Source of the DNA: Dolichospermum sp. UHCC 0259
GTDB taxonomy: Bacteria; Cyanobacteriota; Cyanobacteriia; Cyanobacteriales; Nostocaceae
Reading direction: 5' to 3'
Assembly: GCF_009711935.1 (NCBI RefSeq)
Contig: NZ_VIKX01000118.1
Location: 1 to 54,472 of the forward strand
Length of the DNA: 54,472 nt
In this document: positions 1-7,840 of the stretch, piece after piece
Layout: the number at the start of each line of letters is the position of its first letter
Numbering within the stretch: position 1 is the first letter of the stretch
Made by a program: the position numbers and the translations under genes
The notes under the pieces: model-generated
The model's database searches: none
What the model was told of the DNA's origin: nothing
What the model saw: only the letters and a program-made list of their open reading frames with translations

Positions 1-1
1 C

Positions 2-637
2 CTATCCCTGTTACTTCCTAATTCCTTTTTAGTGGGGGAGTGTGAACAGTTACTTAGAGATTTAGTCACAGATGTTTTAAATATCTTTGCTATTTCTAAC
101 GAAGGATTTCGTAACAACAAAAAAGAACCAGGAACAGAAGATGTTAAACGAATTTGGAATTATGCCCAAACCTGGGTAAAAGGAGACCTAAAAATGCAAG
201 AAAAACTCAAACTCATTCAGCGCATTGTCACAGAATACCGCCAATTTTATCAAGTGAATATTGGTGAATCTAGTCATGCAATTCTCTTGCCAATTTCTAA
301 AGCATTAGAAGTAATTCTCACAGTTCCCGAACATCTTGATCGGCAAGATATCATCTTTCAAGGTGCAGGACAATTACATGATGCTTTAGAAAGACAGGAA
401 GTTTATAAACGTCCTCTATTAATGGATAAATCTGTAGATATTTCTACGCGAAAGAATCAAGAATTAACGGCAATTCATCAATTTATGACCACCTGTGTTG
501 ATGATTTATTTTGTGGATTGTATAAAGGCGATCGCGCACTTCTTCAAGAAAACCGTAACCGCATTAAATCTGGCGCAGAATTTGCCTATCGTTGGTTAGC
601 TTTACAACAAAAACAAACAGAAAACCCTGAATTATAA
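2..637 (+). CDS. cas10d: Cas10d (Csc3), C-terminal part, truncated by window edge
   Basis: This is the 3' end of the large subunit of a type I-D CRISPR effector. The frame is open from the first bases of the window, so the gene begins upstream and only about 211 residues are visible. The visible part is mostly helical and carries no HD or palm motifs, as expected for the small-subunit-like C-terminus of Cas10d. Identity rests mainly on position: it is followed after 12 bp by csc2 and then by csc1, cas6, cas4, cas1 and cas2, the standard type I-D order. The TAA stop overlaps a TAAGGA ribosome binding site that serves csc2, so the two genes are probably translationally coupled. An internal start within this frame probably makes a separate Cas11d. 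Confidence 0.85.
   Translation, partial: LSLLLPNSFLVGECEQLLRDLVTDVLNIFAISNEGFRNNKKEPGTEDVKRIWNYAQTWVKGDLKMQEKLKLIQRIVTEYRQFYQVNIGESSHAILLPISKALEVILTVPEHLDRQDIIFQGAGQLHDALERQEVYKRPLLMDKSVDISTRKNQELTAIHQFMTTCVDDLFCGLYKGDRALLQENRNRIKSGAEFAYRWLALQQKQTENPEL
194..637 (+). CDS. cas11d: Probable Cas11d small subunit made from an internal start in cas10d
   Basis: Type I-D systems are known to make a separate small subunit (Cas11d) by internal translation of the 3' end of cas10d. Here an in-frame ATG at 194 is preceded by AGGAG at 181-185 with 8 nt spacing, a better ribosome binding site than most in this operon. The product would be 147 residues starting MQEKLKLIQR, helical and rich in charged residues, ending at the same stop as Cas10d. 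A GTG at 32 is an alternative but has no clear Shine-Dalgarno sequence. That this protein is made is inference from the sequence signal plus the known behaviour of the family. Confidence 0.65.
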   Translation: MQEKLKLIQRIVTEYRQFYQVNIGESSHAILLPISKALEVILTVPEHLDRQDIIFQGAGQLHDALERQEVYKRPLLMDKSVDISTRKNQELTAIHQFMTTCVDDLFCGLYKGDRALLQENRNRIKSGAEFAYRWLALQQKQTENPEL

Positions 638-649
638 GGAATCAAAAAC

Positions 650-1639
650 ATGGACTTTTTAAACACCATCAAACCTGAATTTCATACCTCTTTCCCACGT
701 TTAGCATCTGGGAAATACGTTCACTTTTTAATGTTACGTCATAGTCAATCTTTCCCCGTCTTTCAAACTGATGGAGTTCTTAATACAGCACGAACTCAAG
801 CAGGTTTAACAGCAAAAGAACCTATTAGTCGGTTAGTAATGTTCAAACGTAAACAAATCACACCCGAACGATTAGGAGGAAGAGAATTATTACGTTCTCT
901 GGGTTTAACCAGTAGTAACGTCACAGAAAAAGATAAATTCTGTGAATACAATGGTGAAAACTCCTGTAAAAAATGCCCTGATTGTATTATTTACGGTTTT
1001 GCAATTGGTGATAGTGGTTCAGAACGTTCTAAGGTTTATTCTGATTCTGCTTTTTCCCTAAGTTCCTACGAACAATCTCACCGCAGTTTTACCTTTAATG
1101 CACCATTTGAAGGGGGAACAATGAGCGAAAAAGGAGAAATGCGAAGTGCAATTAATGAATTAGATCATGTACTCCCAGAAGTCACATTTCCCACCGTAGA
1201 AACCCTGCGTGACCCTACATTTGAAGGCTTTTTATATGTCTTGGGGAATCTGATGCGAACCCGTCGTTATGGCGCACAGGAATCACGTACAGGTACAATG
1301 TCAAATCATATTATTGGCATTGTTATTTGTGATGGGGAAATATTTAGTAATTTGCATTTGACTCAAGCATTATATGATGCCCTCAAACCAGATATTCATG
1401 CCCCAATTTCCGATATTATCACCCAAGCAACAGCCGTGACAACCAATTTACTTAATCAAGAACCTATTCGGAAAAACCAAGTAATTATAGGTTCACAATT
1501 AACTGATTTATTAGGTGAAGTTTCAGCTATTTATCAGAATGAAACCGCATTACAGAATACCCTCACAACTCTATATCAACAAACCAAAACCTATGCAGAA
1601 ACCTATGGTGCTGTAGCCAAAAAAGGCAAAGGTAAATAA
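650..1639 (+). CDS. csc2: Csc2, type I-D Cas7-like backbone subunit
   Basis: Csc2 is the Cas7-family protein that polymerises along the crRNA in the type I-D Cascade complex. The 329-residue product has the family's usual length. It starts MDFLNTIKPEF and carries a four-cysteine cluster near residues 103-116 (C-x8-C-x2-C-x2-C), a likely zinc site in the inserted domain of Csc2. A TAAGGA ribosome binding site overlaps the cas10d stop. The lysine-rich C-terminus (KKGKGK) is common in the family. It is followed by a 118-bp gap holding a palindromic repeat before csc1. Confidence 0.92.
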   Translation: MDFLNTIKPEFHTSFPRLASGKYVHFLMLRHSQSFPVFQTDGVLNTARTQAGLTAKEPISRLVMFKRKQITPERLGGRELLRSLGLTSSNVTEKDKFCEYNGENSCKKCPDCIIYGFAIGDSGSERSKVYSDSAFSLSSYEQSHRSFTFNAPFEGGTMSEKGEMRSAINELDHVLPEVTFPTVETLRDPTFEGFLYVLGNLMRTRRYGAQESRTGTMSNHIIGIVICDGEIFSNLHLTQALYDALKPDIHAPISDIITQATAVTTNLLNQEPIRKNQVIIGSQLTDLLGEVSAIYQNETALQNTLTTLYQQTKTYAETYGAVAKKGKGK

Positions 1640-1644
1640 TACCC

Positions 1645-1708
1645 AGATCCCCGACTTCTTTCATTTATTGTGTCCATAAATGATAAATTAATCACAGAAG
1701 TCGGGGAT
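1645..1708. repeat. Dispersed AGATCCCCGACTTCT palindrome, copy 1 (split)
   Basis: The arms AGATCCCCGACTTCT and AGAAGTCGGGGAT are perfectly complementary over 13 bp. The interior holds a second inverted repeat (TCATTTAT and ATAAATGA around 7 nt). Three shorter copies of the same palindrome lie at 2477-2509, 24715-24747 and 52929-52961. It sits between csc2 and csc1, where it could act as an intra-operon RNA structure. Confidence 0.85.
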
Positions 1709-1757
1709 ATTATCTCCTCATTACATTAATATTTCCCATCCCCAACTTATAAATAAT

Positions 1758-2477
1758 ATGATTCTCTACCAATGTGACTTAACCTTACATGATAACGTTT
1801 TCTTTGCTAGTCGGGAAATGGGTATTCTCTACGAAACCGAAAAATATTTACACAACTGGGCATTAAGTTTTGCATTTTTTGAAACCGTATATATTCCTAA
1901 AGTCTATCGTGTCAAAGGTGTAAATGCTCAAAAACCTAGTTATTTAGATTCTAGTCAAGAACAAAATCTTTTACATCTAAACAATGCAGGAATTTATGTT
2001 TTTCCAGCTTTACCTATTACTTGGTCATATCAAGTTAATACTTTTAAAGCTGCACAAGTTGCCTATTATGGAAAATCTGCACAATTTGGTGGTGAAGGGG
2101 CAAGAAAAAATTATCCTGTTAACTATGGTCGTGCTAAAGAATTAGCAATTGGTAGCCACTTCAAAACCTATATTATTGCTTCTGAACCAATCAAAATTCC
2201 TAATTGGATTCGCTTGGGTAAATGGTCATCTAAAATCCGAGTTGAAACAAGTATCATCACAGATATTAAACACAAATCAGGAGAATATATTACCAAACAT
2301 CCTTTAAATCCATTAGATTTATCCACGTCAACTAAATTATTACTTTATAACCGGATTGTGATGCCTCCTGCAAGTTTAGTCAGTCAATCCCAATTGACAG
2401 GAGATTATTATCAATTACCTGATCAAACTTGTTTACCTATAGGAATAGCTTATGGGGCAAGTATTACAGAAGAATAA
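1758..2477 (+). CDS. csc1: Csc1, type I-D Cas5-like subunit
   Basis: Csc1 is the Cas5-family protein that caps the 5' handle of the crRNA in the type I-D effector. The 239-residue product starts MILYQCDLTLHDNVFF and has the N-terminal beta-strand expected for a RAMP fold. It shows a Csc1-like stretch around residues 110-130 (GEGARKNYPVNYGRAK). No strong Shine-Dalgarno sequence precedes the ATG, which suggests it depends on readthrough and coupling. It lies between csc2 and cas6, the standard position. Its TAA stop is part of the second copy of the dispersed palindrome. Confidence 0.9.
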   Translation: MILYQCDLTLHDNVFFASREMGILYETEKYLHNWALSFAFFETVYIPKVYRVKGVNAQKPSYLDSSQEQNLLHLNNAGIYVFPALPITWSYQVNTFKAAQVAYYGKSAQFGGEGARKNYPVNYGRAKELAIGSHFKTYIIASEPIKIPNWIRLGKWSSKIRVETSIITDIKHKSGEYITKHPLNPLDLSTSTKLLLYNRIVMPPASLVSQSQLTGDYYQLPDQTCLPIGIAYGASITEE

Positions 2478-2509
2478 GATCCCCGACTTCTTTGAGAAGT
2501 TGGGGATCT
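2477..2509. repeat. Dispersed AGATCCCCGACTTCT palindrome, copy 2
   Basis: A near-perfect 15-bp stem (AGATCCCCGACTTCT and AGAAGTTGGGGATCT, one G-T wobble) with a 3-nt loop. Its first base is the last base of the csc1 stop codon, so a stem-loop forms directly behind csc1 and 25 bp ahead of cas6. Confidence 0.9.
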
Positions 2510-2534
2510 GAAAACACACATTTTTCTAAAAAAT

Positions 2535-3311
2535 ATGAATTTACAAAGTTTAGTTATCCAATTAGGTGCTGCTAGTGAAAATACAATTCCTGCTACATTA
2601 GGTAGGGCGATTCATGCTCAATTTTTGCAATGGTTAACTTTAGGAAATCCTCAAATAGCAACCGCAGTTCATGATAGTCAAGAATCACCTTTTAGTTTAT
2701 CAGGATTAATTGGTTATCGGCGTAAACAAGGCACACAATTAGGTGATGATTTTCTGATTCGGATTTCTCTTTTAGATGGTAATTTAATTGCACCATTATT
2801 AAAAGGTGTAGAGTCTTGCCAAGACAAAGCTATTTATTTAGGAAAATGTCCTTTTGTAATTCGCAGTATTTATTCATTACCAGAAACTCATCCTTTAGTA
2901 TGTTGTTCAGACTACAACATCTTGTTAAATACATCTCCAATTGAGAATGATATCACTTTAGAATTTATTTCTCCTACCAGTTTTAAGCAACATCAAAATA
3001 TTCAACCTTTTCCATTACCTGAATTAGTTTTTGGTAATCTTTTACGACGTTGGAACAGATTTGCACCCACAGAATTACAATTTTCTCAAATTGAATGGCA
3101 AGGTTTAGTTTCCGCTTTTGAACTGAAAACTCATGCTTTAAAAATGGCAGGAGGAGCAGAAATTGGTGCGGTTGGTTGGGTGAAATATCACTTTCTTGAC
3201 CCCGAACAAGCCAGAATTGCCAATATTTTAGCTAACTTTGCTGTCTTTTCTGGAGTAGGACGCAAAACATCTATGGGTATGGGACAGGTCAAATTAAAAG
3301 TCAAAAGTTAA
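2535..3311 (+). CDS. cas6: Cas6 pre-crRNA endoribonuclease (type I-D)
   Basis: Cas6 cuts the repeat at the base of its hairpin to release crRNAs with an 8-nt 5' handle, here expected to be ACTGAAAC. The 258-residue product ends in the family's glycine-rich loop, VFSGVGRKTSMGMGQVKLK, near residues 237-255. A second conserved C-terminal piece is GAVGWVKYHF. The N-terminus (SENTIPATLGRAIHAQFL) fits Cas6 proteins of cyanobacterial type I-D and III loci. The gene follows csc1 after 57 bp and precedes the adaptation genes. Confidence 0.88.
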   Translation: MNLQSLVIQLGAASENTIPATLGRAIHAQFLQWLTLGNPQIATAVHDSQESPFSLSGLIGYRRKQGTQLGDDFLIRISLLDGNLIAPLLKGVESCQDKAIYLGKCPFVIRSIYSLPETHPLVCCSDYNILLNTSPIENDITLEFISPTSFKQHQNIQPFPLPELVFGNLLRRWNRFAPTELQFSQIEWQGLVSAFELKTHALKMAGGAEIGAVGWVKYHFLDPEQARIANILANFAVFSGVGRKTSMGMGQVKLKVKS

Positions 3312-3350
3312 AGGATTTTAATTAAATACTTAATACTAAAATCCGACGCA

Positions 3351-3404
3351 CCAATCACCAATCACCAATTACCAATTACCAATTACCAATTACCAATTAC
3401 CAAT
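3351..3404. repeat. Heptamer tandem repeat (CCAATTA)n abutting the cas4 start
   Basis: About 7.7 units of a 7-bp repeat: two CCAATCA, five CCAATTA and a partial CCAAT that runs into the ATG of cas4 at 3403. This is an STRR of the kind known from Anabaena, Nostoc and Calothrix. It fills the place where a Shine-Dalgarno sequence would be. Confidence 0.95.
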
Positions 3405-3987
3405 GAATGAAGATTATTTACCTTTAGCTTATTTGAATGCTTGGGAATATTGTCCACGCAGATTTTACCTAGAATATGTATTAGGTGAAATGGCAGATAA
3501 TGAACATATTATCTTAGGTCGTCATGTCCACCGCAATATTAATGAAGAAGGCACATTTCAAGAAGGAGAAACATTAATTCATCAACAACAATGGGTATGG
3601 TCAGATAGATTAAAAGTTTCTGGAATTATTGATGCTGTGGAAGAATCCAATGGTCAACTTGTGCCGGTGGAATATAAGAAAGGCAAAATGGCACAACATT
3701 TGAATGACCATTTTCAAGTTTGTGCTGCGGCTTTATGTTTGGAGGAACGGACAGGACACACGATTACCTATGGTGAAATATTTTATCATGCCAATCGGAG
3801 ACGGCAAACTGTGGCATTTACACCGCAATTAAGGCAAATGACAGAACAAGCTATAGCACTCGCTCATGTTGCTAGTCAAAACAAAATGCCAGCACCTATT
3901 GATCATCCTAAAAAATGTCAATCATGCAGTCTCAAAGACATCTGTTTACCTCTTGAAATTAAACAATTACAACGCCAGGAATACTAA
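3403..3987 (+). CDS. cas4: Cas4 exonuclease of the adaptation module
   Basis: Cas4 trims prespacers and helps select the PAM during spacer acquisition. The 194-residue product has the four cysteines of the Cas4 iron-sulphur cluster: C17 in WEYCPRRF, then C182, C185 and C191 near the C-terminus. RecB-like nuclease residues are visible at D87 (GIIDAV) and E100-x-K102 (VEYKKG). It is separated from cas1 by 3 bp. The start codon follows directly on a heptamer repeat with no ribosome binding site, so translation may be weak or leaderless. Confidence 0.93.
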   Translation: MNEDYLPLAYLNAWEYCPRRFYLEYVLGEMADNEHIILGRHVHRNINEEGTFQEGETLIHQQQWVWSDRLKVSGIIDAVEESNGQLVPVEYKKGKMAQHLNDHFQVCAAALCLEERTGHTITYGEIFYHANRRRQTVAFTPQLRQMTEQAIALAHVASQNKMPAPIDHPKKCQSCSLKDICLPLEIKQLQRQEY

Positions 3988-3990
3988 ATT

Positions 3991-4968
3991 ATGACTACTC
4001 TTTACGTTATCCAACCCGATGCTGTTCTAAGCAAAGATTATGAAGCCTTTCAAGTAGCTTTAAAACAGGAAGATGGGACTTGGAAAAAACAGAAAGTTGC
4101 GGCTCAAACTGTAAATGAAGTTATTTTGATGGGTAATCCCCAAGTTACTGGTGATGCTTTTGTTTACGCTTTAGAATTAGGAATGCCGGTGCATTATCTT
4201 TCTAGTTTTGGTAAATATTTGGGTTCGGCTTTGCCTAAATCTTCTCGGAATGGTCAATTGAGATTAGCACAGTATGAAGTTTATCGTGATCCTGTGCGAA
4301 GATTGGAATTAGTCAAAGCAATTGTCATGGCTAAAATTCACAATCAATATAATGTTTTGTACCGACATAATGAAAAAGATAATCCTCTCAAAGAACGCAA
4401 AAGTTTAGTCAAAGATAAACACACTATTCATGAAGTTATGGGAGTTGAAGGTTTAGCTGCTAGGGAATATTTTGCTTGTTGGCAACGTATGGTAGGTAAA
4501 CAATGGACTTTTAATGGTAGAAATCGCCGTCCACCAACTGACCCGGTAAATTCTTTACTCAGTTTTGCCTATGCTTTATTACAAGGTCAAGTTATGGCTG
4601 CTGTGCATATTGCAGGTTTAGATCCCTATATCGGTTATTTACATGAAGTTAGTCGTGGTCAACCTGCTATGGTGTTGGATTTGATGGAGGAATTTCGAGC
4701 TTTGATTGCTGATAATTTGGTACTTTCGTTATTACATAAACAAGCAATTAAACCGGATGATTTTCATGAAAGTTTGGGTGCTTATCGGTTGAAAGATGAT
4801 GCTAAAAAAACATTTCTAAAAGCTTTTGATACAAAAATGAATGATGAATTTAAACATCCTGTTTTTGATTATCGTTGCAACTACAGACGAGCGATAGAGT
4901 TACAAGCACGGTTACTCGGTCGGCATTTACAAGAAGGTGTTCCTTACAAACCTTTATCTTTACGATGA
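3991..4968 (+). CDS. cas1: Cas1 integrase
   Basis: Cas1 is the catalytic subunit of the spacer integrase. The 325-residue product has the expected two-part layout: an N-terminal beta domain and a helical catalytic domain. The metal-binding residues are E153 (GVEGLAAREYF), H218 (GYLHEV) and the acidic cluster around D230-E234 (LDLMEEFR). The start is 3 bp after the cas4 stop and the TGA stop overlaps the cas2 ATG (ATGA), so cas4-cas1-cas2 form one translationally coupled adaptation unit. The family and length match cyanobacterial type I-D Cas1 proteins. Confidence 0.96.
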   Translation: MTTLYVIQPDAVLSKDYEAFQVALKQEDGTWKKQKVAAQTVNEVILMGNPQVTGDAFVYALELGMPVHYLSSFGKYLGSALPKSSRNGQLRLAQYEVYRDPVRRLELVKAIVMAKIHNQYNVLYRHNEKDNPLKERKSLVKDKHTIHEVMGVEGLAAREYFACWQRMVGKQWTFNGRNRRPPTDPVNSLLSFAYALLQGQVMAAVHIAGLDPYIGYLHEVSRGQPAMVLDLMEEFRALIADNLVLSLLHKQAIKPDDFHESLGAYRLKDDAKKTFLKAFDTKMNDEFKHPVFDYRCNYRRAIELQARLLGRHLQEGVPYKPLSLR

Positions 4969-5258
4969 CTACATTGTTTTATCTGATTATTTACGATTTA
5001 CCTGATAACAAAGCTGCAAATAAACGCCGCACTCGTTTACATAAGATGCTGAGTGGTTATGGTAAGTGGACTCAATACAGTGTGTTTGAGTGTTTTTTGA
5101 CTGCGGTGCAATTTGCCCAATTACAAACTAAAATGGAAAAGCTGATTAAGTCTGATCAGGATTCTATTAGGATTTATGTACTAGATTCTGGTAGTGTGAA
5201 AAGAACTATTACTTATGGTTCGGAAGTACCTAGACAAGAACAAGCTATCATTATATAA
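4965..5258 (+). CDS. cas2: Cas2
   Basis: Cas2 is the dimeric scaffold of the Cas1-Cas2 integrase. The start chosen is the ATG at 4965, which overlaps the cas1 stop by four bases and gives a normal 97-residue protein starting MTTLFYLIIYDLPDNK; the open frame extends further upstream only inside cas1. The ferredoxin-like fold is recognisable, with conserved D11 at the end of the first strand, then GKWTQYSVFEC and IRIYVLD. It is the last gene of the operon; the leader and array start immediately downstream in the same direction. Confidence 0.95.
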   Translation: MTTLFYLIIYDLPDNKAANKRRTRLHKMLSGYGKWTQYSVFECFLTAVQFAQLQTKMEKLIKSDQDSIRIYVLDSGSVKRTITYGSEVPRQEQAIII

Positions 5259-5467
5259 TGAACATACAAGCTTGATTTTTTGGCAATCCGAAGCGGGGTC
5301 AAAAACCCTGGGGGTCCGCCAAATAGCCAGAACCTTGACAATTCAATACTTTCAGCGTTTCATTAGTTTCAGTTGGCATCTGACCCAAAGCCTGAAATGA
5401 GGTTTTTTAAGAGGTCCGCCAAAATCCCCCCTACAGTCTGTTCTTAGACTGGGTTTCAGAGGTCGGG
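5259..5467 (+). promoter_or_regulatory. CRISPR leader
   Basis: The 209 bp between cas2 and the first repeat carry no plausible gene and lie at the leader side of the array. Two copies of GGTCCGCCAAA occur at 5313-5323 and 5413-5423, exactly 100 bp apart. A 6-bp inverted repeat, CAGTCT (5434-5439) and AGACTG (5446-5451), sits 16 bp before repeat 1. These may be protein-binding or integration-host sites; the assignment as leader is from position and array direction. Confidence 0.8.
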
Positions 5468-6547
5468 GTTTCAATTTGCATAATCCCCGCAAGGGGACTG
5501 AAACATGTTTAAAACGCCCGTTCTCAATGCTTAACCCACTAATGTTTCAATTTGCATAATCCCCGCAAGGGGACTGAAACGACACCAGATAGACCAACTG
5601 AAGCAGTAGATTGAGTGTTTCAATTTGCATAATCCCCGCAAGGGGACTGAAACATTTCTGATAACTCTAAACTAACCAACGAGCAATTAAGTTTCAATTT
5701 GCATAATCCCCGCAAGGGGACTGAAACTCGTTTCGAGTTTGAATCATCTTTAAACCGTGATTTTGTTTCAATTTGCATAATCCCCGCAAGGGGACTGAAA
5801 CATTTATTTAGTCGTTGTAGTCGTCAGATGCTTAATTGTTTCAATTTGCATAATCCCCGCAAGGGGACTGAAACATTTATTTAGTCGTTGTAGTCGTCAG
5901 ATGCTTAATGTTTCAATTTGCATAATCCCCGCAAGGGGACTGAAACTTTTCCTTCCTTACCTTACCGTTAACATTATCCTTAGAGTTTCAATTTGCATAA
6001 TCCCCGCAAGGGGACTGAAACCTAAGGATAATTTAGAAGTAAGTAACGCCCAACTTAAGTTTCAATTTGCATAATCCCCGCAAGGGGACTGAAACTAACG
6101 ACTTGCTTAGGTCAAGGCTTTAATTAATTGTGTTTCAATTTGCATAATCCCCGCAAGGGGACTGAAACATCATTTATTTAACTCCTAAAAATGTTGTAAA
6201 GCAGGGGTTTCAATTTGCATAATCCCCGCAAGGGGACTGAAACATGACTTATCAACCCTAATCCGTAGGGAATTAGATAGTTTCAATTTGCATAATCCCC
6301 GCAAGGGGACTGAAACACTACAGTAAAATTTCTCTCCATTTGCTACTGCAAAATGAGTTTCAATTTGCATAATCCCCGCAAGGGGACTGAAACTCAATTG
6401 TTCTAGGCATAATTAAATAATGATTGGTAGTTTCAATTTGCATAATCCCCGCAAGGGGACTGAAACATTAATTATATTTGACAATTTATACAGAAAGATG
6501 TTATATAAAAGTTTCAATTTGCATAATCCCCGCAAGGGGACTGAAAC
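5468..6547 (+). CRISPR. CRISPR array, 15 repeats and 14 spacers, type I-D
   Basis: Fifteen 37-bp repeats start at 5468, 5544, 5617, 5691, 5765, 5838, 5910, 5985, 6059, 6132, 6207, 6280, 6357, 6430 and 6511. All read the same. The repeat begins GTTTCAATTTGCATAATC, has the hairpin CCCC-GCAA-GGGG, and ends ACTGAAAC, the expected 8-nt crRNA handle, so transcription runs on the plus strand. The ends GTTTCA and TGAAAC also pair. Spacers are 35-44 bp. Spacers 5 (5802-5837) and 6 (5875-5909) are the same sequence except for one terminal T. The last repeat is not degenerate. Confidence 0.98.
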
Positions 6548-6570
6548 AATTACATAATCATTGAAGCCCG

Positions 6571-6619
6571 ACTGGGAATGAATTCCCAGTCTCATAACCA
6601 AAGTCATCTAAAGATGACT
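6571..6619. repeat. Two-hairpin dispersed repeat, copy A
   Basis: Hairpin 1 is ACTGGGAAT-GA-ATTCCCAGT (6571-6590) and hairpin 2 is AGTCATCT-AA-AGATGACT (6602-6619), joined by CTCATAACCAA. A second copy at 16882-16929 keeps the loops and most of the linker while the stem sequences differ and still pair. Confidence 0.8.
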
Positions 6620-6803
6620 AAAATAACCCAAAAATTCTTTAGTAAACTTTATTTTTATCCTCTAAATACTATGCTAACTTTGCTGATTTTCAGCCAGCAA
6701 TATCTAACTGTATTAACACCGCTAATACTGACAAACAAGAAAAGCTAGATAGCTTGCTGTCTCTGAATTTTCATACTTTTCAAAAAGCCCAAGTTTTAAC
6801 CGT

Positions 6804-7835
6804 TTAGAGTATAACCAACTCCACCGCTAACTGAATCGCTGCTTTCATGCTTGTTGCGTCAGCAATCCCTTTGCCGGCAATATCAAAAGCTGTTCCATGA
6901 TCCGGGGAAGTCCGTACAAAGGGTAAACCAATGGTAGTATTTACAGCCCGATCAAAAGCCATCAACTTCACGGGAATTAAACCTTGGTCGTGATAAAGTG
7001 CCAAGTAAGCATCGGCAGGATTTTTAACTGGAGAATTACCATACCAAGCCATACCCGGTTTCACCCACATTGTATCTGGGGGGATGGGTCCTTCTAGCTG
7101 TAAATGGGGGCGTTTTTGGCGTTCTGATTCCAACCAGGGAATTAACCAATCTATTTCTTCTGTTCCTAATTGTCCCATTTCACCGCTGTGGGGATTTAAA
7201 CCTGCGATCGCAATTCTCCCATTTTTAATCCCAAAATTATTTTCTAAACACTCCACCAACAAATCTAATTTCTTTGTTAATAACTGTGGTGTTAAAGTAG
7301 CAGATACTTGACATAAAGGAATATGTGTGGTAGCAAGTAACGCCCGCAGAGTCCAACCAGTAAAAGGCGATCGCCCCACAAATAACATCCCAAACCGCTC
7401 CACCCCAGCCTTTGCGGCTAAAAGTTCCGTCTGTCCTGGATAATTAAAACCAGCAGCCTTCCAAGCAGATTTAGCGATCGGTCCGGTCACAATTCCATCA
7501 AACTCACCCGCCAAAGTCTGAGATATGGCATATTCCATATAAGCAAAACTCGCCGCACCACTAGCTGCATTCCCCACACCAGTAATAATTTCACCAGCAC
7601 TAGGCACATCAACTATAGACAAATTAGCAGGATTTACCAAAGCCAGGGAATTATCAATATTTTTACTGATATTTTCATAAACTTGAGTTAATAAAGTTCT
7701 ATTTCCCACCACTACCACATCACAATCTTGAGTAACTTGAGGATCAGCCAAAGCCTTCAAAATTACCTCAGCACCAATACCCGCCGGATCTCCCAGTGTC
7801 AACACCAAACGCGGACGTTTATCTTGATTAATCAT
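6804..7835 (-). CDS. pdxA: 4-hydroxythreonine-4-phosphate dehydrogenase
   Basis: PdxA oxidises 4-phosphohydroxy-L-threonine in the DXP-dependent route to pyridoxal phosphate. The 343-residue product has the N-terminal [10 protein letters not shown] motif, the three metal-binding histidine regions ([16 protein letters not shown] and [10 protein letters not shown]), and the C-terminal signature [18 protein letters not shown]. The length is normal. The gene stands alone: its 3' end faces the CRISPR array, and a GC-rich palindrome lies just before its start. No pyridoxine partner genes are nearby. Confidence 0.96.
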   Translation of the reverse strand: MINQDKRPRLVLTLGDPAGIGAEVILKALADPQVTQDCDVVVVGNRTLLTQVYENISKNIDNSLALVNPANLSIVDVPSAGEIITGVGNAASGAASFAYMEYAISQTLAGEFDGIVTGPIAKSAWKAAGFNYPGQTELLAAKAGVERFGMLFVGRSPFTGWTLRALLATTHIPLCQVSATLTPQLLTKKLDLLVECLENNFGIKNGRIAIAGLNPHSGEMGQLGTEEIDWLIPWLESERQKRPHLQLEGPIPPDTMWVKPGMAWYGNSPVKNPADAYLALYHDQGLIPVKLMAFDRAVNTTIGLPFVRTSPDHGTAFDIAGKGIADATSMKAAIQLAVELVIL

Positions 7836-7840
7836 TTATT

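Noticed and set aside
5215-5400. A 61-residue open frame overlapping the end of cas2 and the leader
   Set aside because: It starts inside cas2 in another frame, has no ribosome binding site or family, and covers the leader.
5699-6607. Short open frames across the array on both strands with repeated peptide blocks
   Set aside because: They are translations of the CRISPR repeats and spacers.
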